A stretch of 64,000 nt of DNA, taken from Streptomyces vinaceus. Lineage in GTDB: Bacteria > Actinomycetota > Actinomycetes > Streptomycetales > Streptomycetaceae. Positions 41,410 to 49,675 of this stretch are shown here, piece by piece (within the stretch, counting starts at the first letter, position 1; every line of letters begins with the position of its first letter). Under the pieces are notes generated by a model, which saw nothing but the letters and a program-made list of their open reading frames with translations, searched no databases and was not told the DNA's origin. Location of the stretch: assembly GCF_008704935.1 (NCBI RefSeq), contig NZ_CP023692.1:6859501-6923500 (forward strand), in the 5' to 3' direction. Position numbers and translations under genes: made by a program.

Positions 41410-42525
41410 TCAGGGGGACGGCTCGGGGACGACGGGCCGGCCGTCGGCCGTGCGGTTGCCACGCCACACGTTCCCGGCGCCGCCCGCGTTCCAGGCGGTG
41501 ACCAGCCCGTAGGCGCCGGCGTTCGGGTGGTACTCGGCGGAGAACACGTTGTCCGTGACCTGGATGCCGGTGGCGCCCGGCCCGCCGCCGTACAGCGCGT
41601 AGGCCCCGCCCGCCAGCCAGTTGCCGTCCACCACCACGGAGGACACGGTGCCGGTGTCCGCGAAGAGCCCGATCGCGGCGCTGGCGCCCTGATGGACGGG
41701 GACGGGGTTCAGGAGGGTGTTGTGGCGGACGGTGAGGCGGCCCTTGTTGCCCCCGCCGCTGATGACGGCGTCGGTGTGCTGCCATTCGCCGCCCTGGTTG
41801 CGGAAGGGGACGATGTCGTGGACGTAGTTGTCGTGGAGGTCGCCCTGGCCCATCGAGAGGGCGTTGCCGAACACGGAGACGTCGCACCAGCCGACCTCGA
41901 TCGAGCTGCCGCCCATGTTGGAGACCGCGTAGTCGACGCCGCCGTTGTCGGGGCCCTTGCCCGGCACGGCCGTGATGGTGGTGTGCAGGACGCGCAGACC
42001 GCTGAAGCCGGGCCGCAGGTTGATCCCCCACCAGTTGGCGGAGGTGATCCGGCTGTCGATGACGGTGACGTCGTTGGCGTAGACGTCCAGCGAACCGCGG
42101 ATGTCCCAGCCCTTGATGACCGTGCCGTCGGTCTTCACCGACATGTCGCCCGTGTCGTGCCGCTCCAGCGCGATCCGCGGGCCGGTGGTCCGGGCGTCGG
42201 GGAATCCGCAGGCGCCGGGCGAGGAGCAGAGGCCGCCGGCGGGGGCCGTGCTCGTCCCCGGCGAGGGCGCGCCCGAGGGCGTGGCCGTACCGGCGGACGG
42301 GCTCGGAGCGCCCGACGCGGACGGATCGGCCGACGGGTCGGCGGAGGGCGAGGGCGTGGACCCCGGCCGGGGGCCGCCGCCGGGGCACTGGAGGGCGCTG
42401 TCGGGGCAGGGCCCGGCCGAGGGCTCGCTCACCCCGGTCCGGTCGGCGTCGTACAGGGCCAGTACGACGGCCAGGACGGCCCCGGCCAGCAGCCAGGCCA
42501 GAAGACGCCTGCGGTCGCGTACCAC
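41410..42525 (-). CDS. Membrane-anchored right-handed beta-helix protein
   Basis: A 371-residue protein: one N-terminal helix (LLAWLLAGAVLAVVLALYDAD), a Pro/Ser/Ala-rich linker of about 70 residues, then a parallel beta-helix with units such as GTVIKGWDIRGSLDVYANDVTVIDSRITS, LRVLHTTITAVPG, DLHDNYVHDIVPFR and LTVRHNTLLNP. Such helices are found in polysaccharide lyases, epimerases and carbohydrate binders. No catalytic pattern was recognised. GTG 42525 sits five bases after the flippase stop codon; the start is not certain since the ribosome binding site is weak. Confidence 0.75.
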   Translation of the reverse strand: MVRDRRRLLAWLLAGAVLAVVLALYDADRTGVSEPSAGPCPDSALQCPGGGPRPGSTPSPSADPSADPSASGAPSPSAGTATPSGAPSPGTSTAPAGGLCSSPGACGFPDARTTGPRIALERHDTGDMSVKTDGTVIKGWDIRGSLDVYANDVTVIDSRITSANWWGINLRPGFSGLRVLHTTITAVPGKGPDNGGVDYAVSNMGGSSIEVGWCDVSVFGNALSMGQGDLHDNYVHDIVPFRNQGGEWQHTDAVISGGGNKGRLTVRHNTLLNPVPVHQGASAAIGLFADTGTVSSVVVDGNWLAGGAYALYGGGPGATGIQVTDNVFSAEYHPNAGAYGLVTAWNAGGAGNVWRGNRTADGRPVVPEPSP

Positions 42526-42529
42526 GCGG

Positions 42530-44020
42530 CTACCCCGCGGCCCGCGCCGAGCCGCGCAGGAAGCCGCGGCTCGGCAGGACGCACACGACGTACACGAGCG
42601 TGCCCGCGGCGCCGGTGGCGAGGAGCGCGAGGACGCCGTCACCCACGAGGCGCTCCAGGCCGAGGACCACGGCGGCCATCACGGCCCCGCCGAGGAAGGG
42701 CCAGGCGCAGGCCCGCGCCACGGTCCCCAGGCCCACCCCACCGCGGTGCAGCGCGAAGAGGAACACGGGCACCACGACGACGCAGGCGACCAGGACGTGC
42801 CCCTGGGCCACGCCCACGATCCCGCCCGCGCCGGCGCCGATCACCAGGGCCGGGACCAGGACGACCAGCCAGAGCCCCTGCACGCCGATGAGCGAGCGGC
42901 GCCGGCCGATGGCCACCAGGCAGTCATACGCCAGCTCGCAGCCGATCCGTACGAGACCGAGCGCCATCAGCCAGGGCAGCGCGGCGGCCGCGGGCAGCCA
43001 GCGGTCCCCGTAGACCAGCCCGACGATCGGCGAGGCCAGGGCGGCCAGCAGCACGCACAGCGGCACGGTCCCGGTCATCACCACGCCCAGGGCTCGGCCG
43101 AACCCCCCGGCCAGCGCCCCCGGCGAGTCCGCCAGCCGGGAGAACCCGGCGAAGGAGACCCTGCGGGCCGCCTCGGAGATGATGCGCACCGGCCAGCCGG
43201 AGATGTTGAAGGCGAGCACGTAGAACCCGAGGGCCAGTTGGTCCAGGGCGGAACCCACCACCATGGTGTCCACGTTGACGACACCGAGGGCGAGCATGCT
43301 GGCCCCGGCGAGCGGCAGCCCGAAGCGCAGCAGCGCCTTCGCCTGCTCCCGGTCCCAGCCGAACCGCAGGGTGCCGGGCGCGGCGAGGCAGCATCCCAGC
43401 AGGGCGGCGGCGTTGCCGGCCACGGAACCCCAGGCGAAGCTCATCGCGCCCCACCCCTGTACGGCCAGCAGCAGGGTCACCCCGGTGCTCAGCACGAAGT
43501 TGACGGCGTCGATGGCCATCCGCCTGCCCTGCGCGAACTCCCGGGTCAGGAACCCGGCGGGCACCTGCGAGAGCCCGTCGAGGACCACGCACACGCACAT
43601 CACCCGCAGGATCCCGGAGGCCTCGGGGGAGCCGAGCACCCGGGCCACGGCGGGGGCCGCCGCGAACAGGACGGCGTACAGCAGGCAGCTGGAGGCCACG
43701 CTCAGGGTCAGCACGGTCGGGGCGAAGCGGCGCGGATCGCCCTCCCAGCGCACGATGGCCAGGGAGACGCCGAGCTCGTTCGCGGAGAGCAGCACCAGCA
43801 GCACCGTCTGGGCGATCCCGTACACGCCCCAGGCCTCGGGGCCCAGGAAGAAGCGGGCCAGGACGATGCCGGTGGCGAAGTTGCCGAGGCGCATGACCAC
43901 GGTGTTGACCAGGCTCCACCGGGCGGCGGAGCCGACCTTGCGCCCCAGCGACGGCGCCTCGGGCGCAGGCTCGGGCGGGGTTCCGGCCGGAGTCCGGACC
44001 CCGGCGCCGGTCCCGGTCAC
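42530..44020 (-). CDS. Oligosaccharide flippase (Wzx/MATE-like, polysaccharide transport)
   Basis: A 496-residue protein with about twelve to fourteen helices: SLVNTVVMRLGNFATGIVLARFFLGPEAWGVYGIA is the Wzx/lipopolysaccharide O-antigen transporter start, and GLSQVPAGFLTREFAQGRRMA and ISEAARRVSFAGFSRLAD are the typical internal repeats. It would move the lipid-linked repeat unit across the membrane. GTG 44020 overlaps the upstream Wzz gene's stop (GTGA). It sits upstream of the beta-helix gene in the minus-strand operon. Confidence 0.88.
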   Translation of the reverse strand: MTGTGAGVRTPAGTPPEPAPEAPSLGRKVGSAARWSLVNTVVMRLGNFATGIVLARFFLGPEAWGVYGIAQTVLLVLLSANELGVSLAIVRWEGDPRRFAPTVLTLSVASSCLLYAVLFAAAPAVARVLGSPEASGILRVMCVCVVLDGLSQVPAGFLTREFAQGRRMAIDAVNFVLSTGVTLLLAVQGWGAMSFAWGSVAGNAAALLGCCLAAPGTLRFGWDREQAKALLRFGLPLAGASMLALGVVNVDTMVVGSALDQLALGFYVLAFNISGWPVRIISEAARRVSFAGFSRLADSPGALAGGFGRALGVVMTGTVPLCVLLAALASPIVGLVYGDRWLPAAAALPWLMALGLVRIGCELAYDCLVAIGRRRSLIGVQGLWLVVLVPALVIGAGAGGIVGVAQGHVLVACVVVVPVFLFALHRGGVGLGTVARACAWPFLGGAVMAAVVLGLERLVGDGVLALLATGAAGTLVYVVCVLPSRGFLRGSARAAG

Positions 44021-44742
44021 GGCGAGGCTCCGGCGGACGCGCGGGCGGTACGGGAGCCACTCGCCCCGGAGCCGGCGGCGTCGGGCTCCCCGTCGGAACC
44101 GGCGCTCTCGGCGGCCGCGGGCCGGTGCCGGCCCGGCTTGTCGGACCTGCGGCGCCGGGCCTCCACGAAGAACGTGGCCACCAGACTCAGGACGAAGCCC
44201 AGCGCCCCCGCCATGATCAGGTACTGGAGCCGGGTCTTGGTCTGCGCCTCCGGCTTCTGGGGCGGGACGATCGTCGCCATGCGGATCATGGCCTCGGGCG
44301 TCACCGACTGCTGGACCTGGAACTCCTGGAGCCGCTTCTCGGCGTACGCGGTGAAGACCTGGTCCGACTTCAGGACGGCGGCCGGATCGGTACCGGTGAC
44401 GCTCAGCCACATGAAGGGCCCCTGCGCGTTGTCGGCGATCTTCGCCTCGTACTCCCCGGTGACGCCCCGGGCCTTGAGGTCGGCCCGGGAGTCGTCGGAG
44501 TTCAGGTTGCGGGCCAGGCCGTCGGCCATGCCGGTGAGCGAGGCCTGGGTGCTCAGGAAGGGGTTGCCGTCGAAGGCCACCGTGGCCTTCTTCGAGTTCA
44601 GGAGCGTCACCGTGCTCTGCGACCGGTACTCCACCGGGACGAGCACGTACACCCCTGCCACGAGTGCGGCCGTGAGCAGCAGTCCGGGCAGCAGCACGTA
44701 CCAGCGCCTGCGCATGACCCGCCAGATCTCCGCGAGATCCAT
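44017..44742 (-). CDS. Wzz/YveK-type chain-length determinant protein
   Basis: A 241-residue co-polymerase: RRRWYVLLPGLLLTAALVAGVYVL, an extracellular domain beginning VEYRSQSTVTLLNSKKA, and a second helix (LIMAGALGFVLSLVATFFVEARRRR), followed by an Ala/Ser/Gly-rich cytoplasmic tail. It aligns by eye with the Wzz half of the fusion at 37597 (same V-x-YxSQSxVxLLxS start and VLxSDxVxTAxAExxL region). ATG 44742 has GAGGGGGAAG upstream. Confidence 0.85.
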   Translation of the reverse strand: MDLAEIWRVMRRRWYVLLPGLLLTAALVAGVYVLVPVEYRSQSTVTLLNSKKATVAFDGNPFLSTQASLTGMADGLARNLNSDDSRADLKARGVTGEYEAKIADNAQGPFMWLSVTGTDPAAVLKSDQVFTAYAEKRLQEFQVQQSVTPEAMIRMATIVPPQKPEAQTKTRLQYLIMAGALGFVLSLVATFFVEARRRRSDKPGRHRPAAAESAGSDGEPDAAGSGASGSRTARASAGASP

Positions 44743-44830
44743 GGTCTTCCCCCTCGCGGCGGCGCCGTGTCGGCCACGCGCCGCCGCTGTCTTCATGTGC
44801 GGATTACGGTTCTTGCTCTTCTTCGGTGCC

Positions 44831-44866
44831 TGCGGTTCCTGCGGTTCCTGCGGTTCCTGAGGTTCC
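44831..44866. repeat. 9-base tandem repeat between the Wzz and epimerase genes
   Basis: TGCGGTTCC is repeated at 44831, 44840 and 44849, with TGAGGTTCC at 44858 and a degenerate unit before them. It lies in the short gap after the epimerase stop codon at 44874. Likely slippage; no function seen. Confidence 0.8.
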
Positions 44867-44873
44867 GCCGTGG

Positions 44874-45989
44874 CTACGGGGCGAGGTCGGTGGGCCGCAG
44901 CCGCTTCCCCGCGGCCCCGCCCTCCAGCAGGACCCGCGCGATGCGATCGCTCGCCCGGCCGTCCCAGAGTTCGGGACAGCGTGGGGCGGGCGGATCGTCG
45001 AGCACCCGGTCCACCACGGCCGTGATGCGCGCCGGGTCGGTCCCCGCGAGGACATTGGTGCCCTCCTCGACGGTGATCGGCCGTTCGGTGTTGTCCCGCA
45101 GCGTCACGCAGGGCACGCCGAGGGCGGTGGTCTCCTCCTGGACGCCGCCGGAGTCGGTGAGCACGACCCGTGCTCCGTCCTGGAGTGCGATGAAGTCCAG
45201 GTATCCGGCGGCCGGGACCAGCCGGATCCCGCCGGGCACCCCGATCTCCTCCAGCCGCTGCGCCGACCGCGGGTGCACGGGAAGCAGCAGCGGGCAGCGC
45301 TCCGCGATCTCGCCCAGCGCCTTCAACAGGCCGCGCAGGGCGACGGGGTCGTCCACGTTGGCCGGCCGGTGCAGGGTGACCAGGCCGTACCCGCCCCGGG
45401 TGAGCCCGTACCGGTCCAGGACGTCCGAGGCCCGGGCCCGGTCCAGGTTGGCGAGCAGGGTGTCGATCATGACGTTGCCGACGACGTGGATCTGGTCCTC
45501 CCGGTACCCCTCCGCCCGCAGGTTCGCGGCCGCGTCGGGGGAGGGGGCCAGCAGGTAGTCGCTGACGCGGTCGGTGGCGACCCGGTTGACCTCCTCCGGC
45601 ATGCTCCAGTCCCGGCTGCGCAGTCCCGCCTCCACGTGGGCCAGCAGCGGGCCGGCCTTCGCGGTGACCAGGGCGCAGGCGAGGGTGGAGTTGATGTCGC
45701 CGACCACCACCACGGCGTCCGGGGCCAGTTCCTCGACCAGCGGCTCGAAGGCCGCCATGACGCGGCCGGTCTGCTGGGCGTGCGTACCCGATCCGGCACC
45801 GAGGTACCGGTCGGGCGGACGGATGCCCAGGTCGCGGAAGAAGACGTCGTTCATGGACTCGTCGTAGTGCTGCCCGGTGTGGACGAGGACCACTTCGGCG
45901 CCGCGGCGCTCCAGCGCGTCCATCACCGGTTTGATCTTCATGTAGTTGGGCCGCGCTCCGGCCACGCAGATGATCCTGGGCTTGGGCAT
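44874..45989 (-). CDS. wecB: Non-hydrolysing UDP-N-acetylglucosamine 2-epimerase
   Basis: A 371-residue enzyme that interconverts UDP-GlcNAc and UDP-ManNAc (or the diacetamido uronate forms). VAGARPNYMKIKPVMDALE, VGDINSTLACALVTAK, LLAHVEAGLRSRDWSMPEEVNR, TLHRPANVDDP and LTDSGGVQEETTALGVPCVTLRDNTERP are all family marks, including the UDP-binding Ser-Gly-Gly and the catalytic acid/base residues. Standard length. It is four bases downstream of the dehydrogenase gene on the same strand, the WecB-WecC pairing. Confidence 0.93.
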   Translation of the reverse strand: MPKPRIICVAGARPNYMKIKPVMDALERRGAEVVLVHTGQHYDESMNDVFFRDLGIRPPDRYLGAGSGTHAQQTGRVMAAFEPLVEELAPDAVVVVGDINSTLACALVTAKAGPLLAHVEAGLRSRDWSMPEEVNRVATDRVSDYLLAPSPDAAANLRAEGYREDQIHVVGNVMIDTLLANLDRARASDVLDRYGLTRGGYGLVTLHRPANVDDPVALRGLLKALGEIAERCPLLLPVHPRSAQRLEEIGVPGGIRLVPAAGYLDFIALQDGARVVLTDSGGVQEETTALGVPCVTLRDNTERPITVEEGTNVLAGTDPARITAVVDRVLDDPPAPRCPELWDGRASDRIARVLLEGGAAGKRLRPTDLAP

Positions 45990-45993
45990 GGTG

Positions 45994-47250
45994 TCAGAGC
46001 ACCTCCACGGTGGGTCCGGAGAGCCGGTTGCGGCAGTCGAGCACGAACGAGGCGTGCTCGGTGACCATCGCGTAGTCGAAGGCGTCGTGGTCGGTGAGCA
46101 GGACGACCACGTCGGCCGCGGCCAGCTCCTTGCGCGTCGGCTCGACCCGTACGAGCCGGGAGTCGACCTTGAGGCCCTCCACCACGTGGGGGTCGGCCGC
46201 CCGCACCCTGGCCCCCATGTCCAGGAGCAGCTGGGAGACGCGCACCGCGGGTGATTCGCGCGCGTCGCCGGTGTTCTTCTTGTACGCGAGCCCCAGCAGG
46301 AGGACCTTCGAGCCGTTGACGGAGCGGCGCTTGGTGTTGAGCGCGTCCATGACGCGGCGCGCCACGTACTCGGGCATGTGGCTGTTGATGTCGTTGGCGA
46401 GCTCGACGAAGCGGAAGCTCTGGCCCAGCTCGCGCTGGACCCGCCAGGACAGGTACGAGGGGTCGATCGGCAGGCAGTGGCCGCCGACCCCGGGTCCGGG
46501 GGTGAACTTCATGAAGCCGAAGGGCTTGCTGGAGGCCGCCTCGATGGCCTGCCACACGTCGATGTCGAGGTGGCGGGCGAACATCGCTATCTCGTTGACC
46601 AGGGCGATGTTCACGTGCCGGAAGGTGTTCTCCAGCAGCTTGGCCAGCTCGGCCTCCTTGGGCGAGCTCACCGGCACCGTCTGGTCGACGAGGTCCGCGT
46701 AGAAGGTCTCGACGGCCTTGAGGGAGCGGGCGTCCACGCCGGAGACGACCTTGGGCGTCTGCTGGAAGCCCCAGACGGTGTTGCCGGGGTCGATGCGCTC
46801 GGGGCTGTAGCCGAGGTGGAAGTCGGCGCCGGCGGTGAGGCCCGAACCGTCCTCCAGGATCGGTCCGAACAGTTCCTCGGTGGTGCCCGGGTAGGTGGTG
46901 GATTCGAGGACCACGGTCGCGCCGGGCCGCAGGAAGCGGGCCAGCGTGTGCGCCGACTCCTCGATGTAGCGCAGGTCGGGTGCACCGTCCTGTAACGGGG
47001 TCGGAACGGTGACGACCGCGACGTCGAAGCCGCCGCAGTCGCGCGCGAGTTCACTGGGCTGGTACGCACCGCGCTCCAGCGCGCGGGTCAGCCGTTCGGA
47101 GGAGACGTCCTCCACGTACGATTCGCCGGCGGCGAGGCTCTTGACCCGCCGGGCGTCCACGTCGTACCCGATCACTTGGTGTCCGACCTCGGCGGCCCTG
47201 ATGGCCAGCGGCAGGCCGACGTATCCCTGTCCCACGACGACGACGCGCAT
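45994..47250 (-). CDS. UDP-N-acetyl-hexosamine dehydrogenase (WecC/WbpA-like), TTA codon
   Basis: A 418-residue enzyme oxidising C6 of UDP-HexNAc to the uronic acid. GQGYVGLPLAIRAAEVGHQV binds NAD, TPLQDGAPDLRYIEES and ESTTYPGTTEEL follow, YSPERIDPGN and the catalytic Cys lie in GPGVGGHCLPIDPSYL; GLAYKKNTGDARESPA is the third domain. Substrate could be UDP-ManNAc (WecC) or UDP-GlcNAc (WbpA). Codon 86 is TTA (46993-46995). ATG 47250 overlaps the stop of the transferase gene as TGATG. Confidence 0.93.
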   Translation of the reverse strand: MRVVVVGQGYVGLPLAIRAAEVGHQVIGYDVDARRVKSLAAGESYVEDVSSERLTRALERGAYQPSELARDCGGFDVAVVTVPTPLQDGAPDLRYIEESAHTLARFLRPGATVVLESTTYPGTTEELFGPILEDGSGLTAGADFHLGYSPERIDPGNTVWGFQQTPKVVSGVDARSLKAVETFYADLVDQTVPVSSPKEAELAKLLENTFRHVNIALVNEIAMFARHLDIDVWQAIEAASSKPFGFMKFTPGPGVGGHCLPIDPSYLSWRVQRELGQSFRFVELANDINSHMPEYVARRVMDALNTKRRSVNGSKVLLLGLAYKKNTGDARESPAVRVSQLLLDMGARVRAADPHVVEGLKVDSRLVRVEPTRKELAAADVVVLLTDHDAFDYAMVTEHASFVLDCRNRLSGPTVEVL

Positions 47251-48071
47251 CAGTGACTCCTGTTCGCGGAACCGGCAGACGATGTGGCGGGCGGCAGTAC
47301 GGACGGCGTACGGCGGACGAGCTCGCGGACCGTCATGACGAGGAAGGCGGTGTTGGTGGTGAGGTAGCGCTTGCCGAGGCGGCGCGGCTCCTGGAGGGCG
47401 CGGTAGAACCATTCGAGGCCCATGCGCTGCCAGACCACGGGCGCCCGCTTGGTGATGCCGGCCAGGATGTCGAAGGAGCCGCCGACGCCGTGCACGACGT
47501 GGGCGCCGGTGCGCTTGCCGTACCCGGCGGTGAAGATCTCCTTCTTGGGCGAGGTCATGCCGAGGAAGAGCAGGTGGGCCCCGCTGGCCGCGACGGCGTC
47601 GGCGATCTCCGGCTGTTCGGCGTCGTCGAAGTAGCCGTTGCGGCTGCCGGCGACGCGCAGCGCCGGGAAGCGCTCCGCGATGCGGCCGAGCATCAGGTCG
47701 AGTACGTCCTGCCGGGCGCCGAGCAGGTACACGGGTACGTCCGCGCTCTCGGCGGCGGCCAGCAGCCGCATGAACAGGTCGATCCCCGCGACCCGTTCGG
47801 GCAGCCGGACACCGAGGACGCGGCCGGCCCAGACCACGGCCTGGCCGTCGGCCAGGACGAGGTCGCAGCCGGAGACGGCGGCCGCGAGGCGGGGGTCGCG
47901 GCGCATGTTGACCAGCTTGGCGGCGTTGACCATGCCGATCTCGATCTGCTCGCCGCGCTTCACCGCGTCGAGGCAGCGCTGCACGGTCTCGTCCATGGTC
48001 AGGGCGTCGAGCGTGACCCCGAAGAGGGTGCGGCGGGAAGGGAGGCCGTGGCGGTTCTGCCGTCGGGTCAT
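47250..48071 (-). CDS. WecG/TagA/CpsF family glycosyltransferase
   Basis: A 273-residue GT26 enzyme. LFGVTLDALTMDETVQRCL, IGMVNAAKLVNMRRDPRLA (with the catalytic Asp region), DLVLADGQAVVWAGRVLG, LFLGMTSPKKEIF and HGVGGSFDILAGITKRAPV are diagnostic. WecG transfers ManNAcA and TagA transfers ManNAc to lipid-linked GlcNAc, so it fits exactly with the neighbouring WecB and WecC enzymes. No C-terminal amphipathic appendage beyond VRRTPSVLPP. ATG 48071 overlaps the upstream stop (ATGA). Confidence 0.92.
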   Translation of the reverse strand: MTRRQNRHGLPSRRTLFGVTLDALTMDETVQRCLDAVKRGEQIEIGMVNAAKLVNMRRDPRLAAAVSGCDLVLADGQAVVWAGRVLGVRLPERVAGIDLFMRLLAAAESADVPVYLLGARQDVLDLMLGRIAERFPALRVAGSRNGYFDDAEQPEIADAVAASGAHLLFLGMTSPKKEIFTAGYGKRTGAHVVHGVGGSFDILAGITKRAPVVWQRMGLEWFYRALQEPRRLGKRYLTTNTAFLVMTVRELVRRTPSVLPPATSSAGSANRSH

Positions 48072-49246
48072 CTCTCCAGCCCCCCGAGCCACGCGTGGAG
48101 CAGCCAGCCGAACTCGTACGGCCGGCACTCGCGGTCGATGACATCGGGGCGGAAGGCCCGGTCGAGCGGGGCCAGCCGCGCGTTCGGGGCCACCTTGGTG
48201 GTGAGCCCGCGGGCGGCCCGGACGGCCTTCGCGGGGTCGCCGCGGTAGACCTTGCGCCAGGTGACCCCGTACTTCTCGACGATCATGGGCTCACGCGGGG
48301 TGCCGTCGGGCCCGCTGATCTCGGGCACGTCCGTCATCCAGCGCAGCCCCCTGCGGATGGCGGCGCCGAAGTCGGTGCCGCCCGCCTCGGCGAGGTCGAA
48401 CAGGGCGGTCGGCGCCATGGCGTGCTGGTGCACGCTGTAGACGGGATAGCCCTCCACCACGCCGCCCGTGCGGGCGTCGTAGTGCCACCACCACTGTCCG
48501 CCGTCGCCCTGGAGCGCGCAGATCCGGGCGGCGCAGGCATCGGCGGCCGCGAGGGCCTCCGGGTCCGGGCCGCTCGCGTGCAGCCGGGCCAGCGCCTGGA
48601 GCGGGTACGTCTGGTCGGCGAAGCAGGCCACGTGCGAGCGGTACCCCGGGACGAGGCCCGGAGCGGTGGCGTGCGGGAACAGCGGGCTGCCGGGGGCCCT
48701 GGCCGCCAGCAGCCGGTCGCGGGCGACCGAGATCCGGTCCTCCACGTCCGCCGCGGTGCGGGCCGCGGCCAGGGCGGAGAGCACCCAGGCCGCCTCGACC
48801 GTGTACCGGGGCCGTCCGGGGACGTCCAGTACGGCCACCCGCGCGAGGGCGTCGGCCAGCTTCGGGTGGCCGGTCTCCGCGGCCACCCAGGCGATGAGCG
48901 CCGCGTCGCCGAGGTTCGTGACCTCGGGCAGCCGCTCCACCAGCAGCCCCGCGTACTCCTCCACGGCGTGGCCGCCGAACAGCGCGCGCTGCCGGTCCTC
49001 GGGCAGGAACCGCGCCCCCAGTGCGGTGATGGCCGCGTACCGGGTGCTCGTCCCGCGCGCCTCCATCCGGCGGACGCCGGCGGTGGTGACGGTGCCGACC
49101 CGGGTGAACACGAAGGTCTCGGCGCCCGGTACGTACATCTGGGGCAGTCCCGCCTCGGCCAGCGCGAGCAGCCGCTCGGCGAGGGCGTGCAGCGCAGGGT
49201 CCTCGTGGGCCAGTGCTCCTAATCGTGCTGCTCGTGCTGCGGTCAC
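48068..49246 (-). CDS. Unknown alpha/alpha-toroid-like protein of the glycan locus, TTA codon
   Basis: A 392-residue protein of helical repeats: LAHEDPALHALAERLLALAEAGLPQMY, VEEYAGLLVERLPEVTNLGDAALIAWVAAE, LADALARVAVLDVPGRPRYTVEAAWVLSALAAA, then GDGGQWWWHYDARTGGVVEGYPVYSVHQHAMAPTALFDL, rich in aromatic and acidic residues that suggest a sugar-binding toroid. It resembles glycan-acting (alpha/alpha)6 barrels or prenyltransferase-like toroids, but I do not recognise the family. No signal peptide from GTG 49246, so it is probably cytoplasmic. Codon 9 is TTA (49220-49222), at the very start. Coupled to the WecG gene by ATGA. Confidence 0.6.
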   Translation of the reverse strand: MTAARAARLGALAHEDPALHALAERLLALAEAGLPQMYVPGAETFVFTRVGTVTTAGVRRMEARGTSTRYAAITALGARFLPEDRQRALFGGHAVEEYAGLLVERLPEVTNLGDAALIAWVAAETGHPKLADALARVAVLDVPGRPRYTVEAAWVLSALAAARTAADVEDRISVARDRLLAARAPGSPLFPHATAPGLVPGYRSHVACFADQTYPLQALARLHASGPDPEALAAADACAARICALQGDGGQWWWHYDARTGGVVEGYPVYSVHQHAMAPTALFDLAEAGGTDFGAAIRRGLRWMTDVPEISGPDGTPREPMIVEKYGVTWRKVYRGDPAKAVRAARGLTTKVAPNARLAPLDRAFRPDVIDRECRPYEFGWLLHAWLGGLER

Positions 49247-49675
49247 CGGGTCCCCACCCCGGCTTCCCGTGTGCTGCGCGCACTTCGCATGTCCGAGCTG
49301 TTCGGCTCCAACACACCTACCCCCTCTGATTCGTTCCTCGGACAGACCCGGCGGCCGTCGTTCGGAGGGGTTCGCGCATGACGGCGCACGTGCCGGCGGT
49401 CTGTTTCCCCCCGATGGCACGAACCGTCCGGGGCCGCCCACTGGATCCCCCCAGCGATGCCCCGGACCGGAGCACGCGCGGACGGCAGCGCCGGGCGGGC
49501 GCGTTGCGCGCCGTCCGTCGTCACTTGGTCCGCGATGCCCTCGTCGTGTACAACCCCCCACTGAACAAAGCCTGTTGCCTGCTCAGATCCCGTGTACAGG
49601 GACAAGGTATGCCCATGGATGTTCGTTGATTGCGGTTTTGCGGAAATGCCACTGACCTAAATTGCCGACGTGCCG
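49247..49675 (-). promoter_or_regulatory. Upstream region of the wec-type operon
   Basis: A 429-base gap between two same-strand genes. It is AT-rich at 49600-49675. CGTGTACA occurs at 49545-49552 and 49591-49598, 46 bases apart, each with the core palindrome TGTACA. No gene was supported here, though open frames exist. It probably contains the promoter of the operon from the toroid gene to the flippase. Confidence 0.35.

Noticed and set aside
42241..42420. Repeat-rich DNA in the beta-helix gene as a separate element
   Set aside because: It codes in frame for a Pro/Ser/Ala linker; the repeats are codon-level, not a mobile element.
44805..44868. The 9-base tandem repeat as a CRISPR-like array
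   Set aside because: No unique spacers, units are directly adjacent and only 9 bases long.
49378..49629. 83-codon open frame in the gap before the toroid gene
   Set aside because: Arg/Pro-rich with no ribosome binding site or recognisable family; it lies in a promoter-like AT-richer gap.
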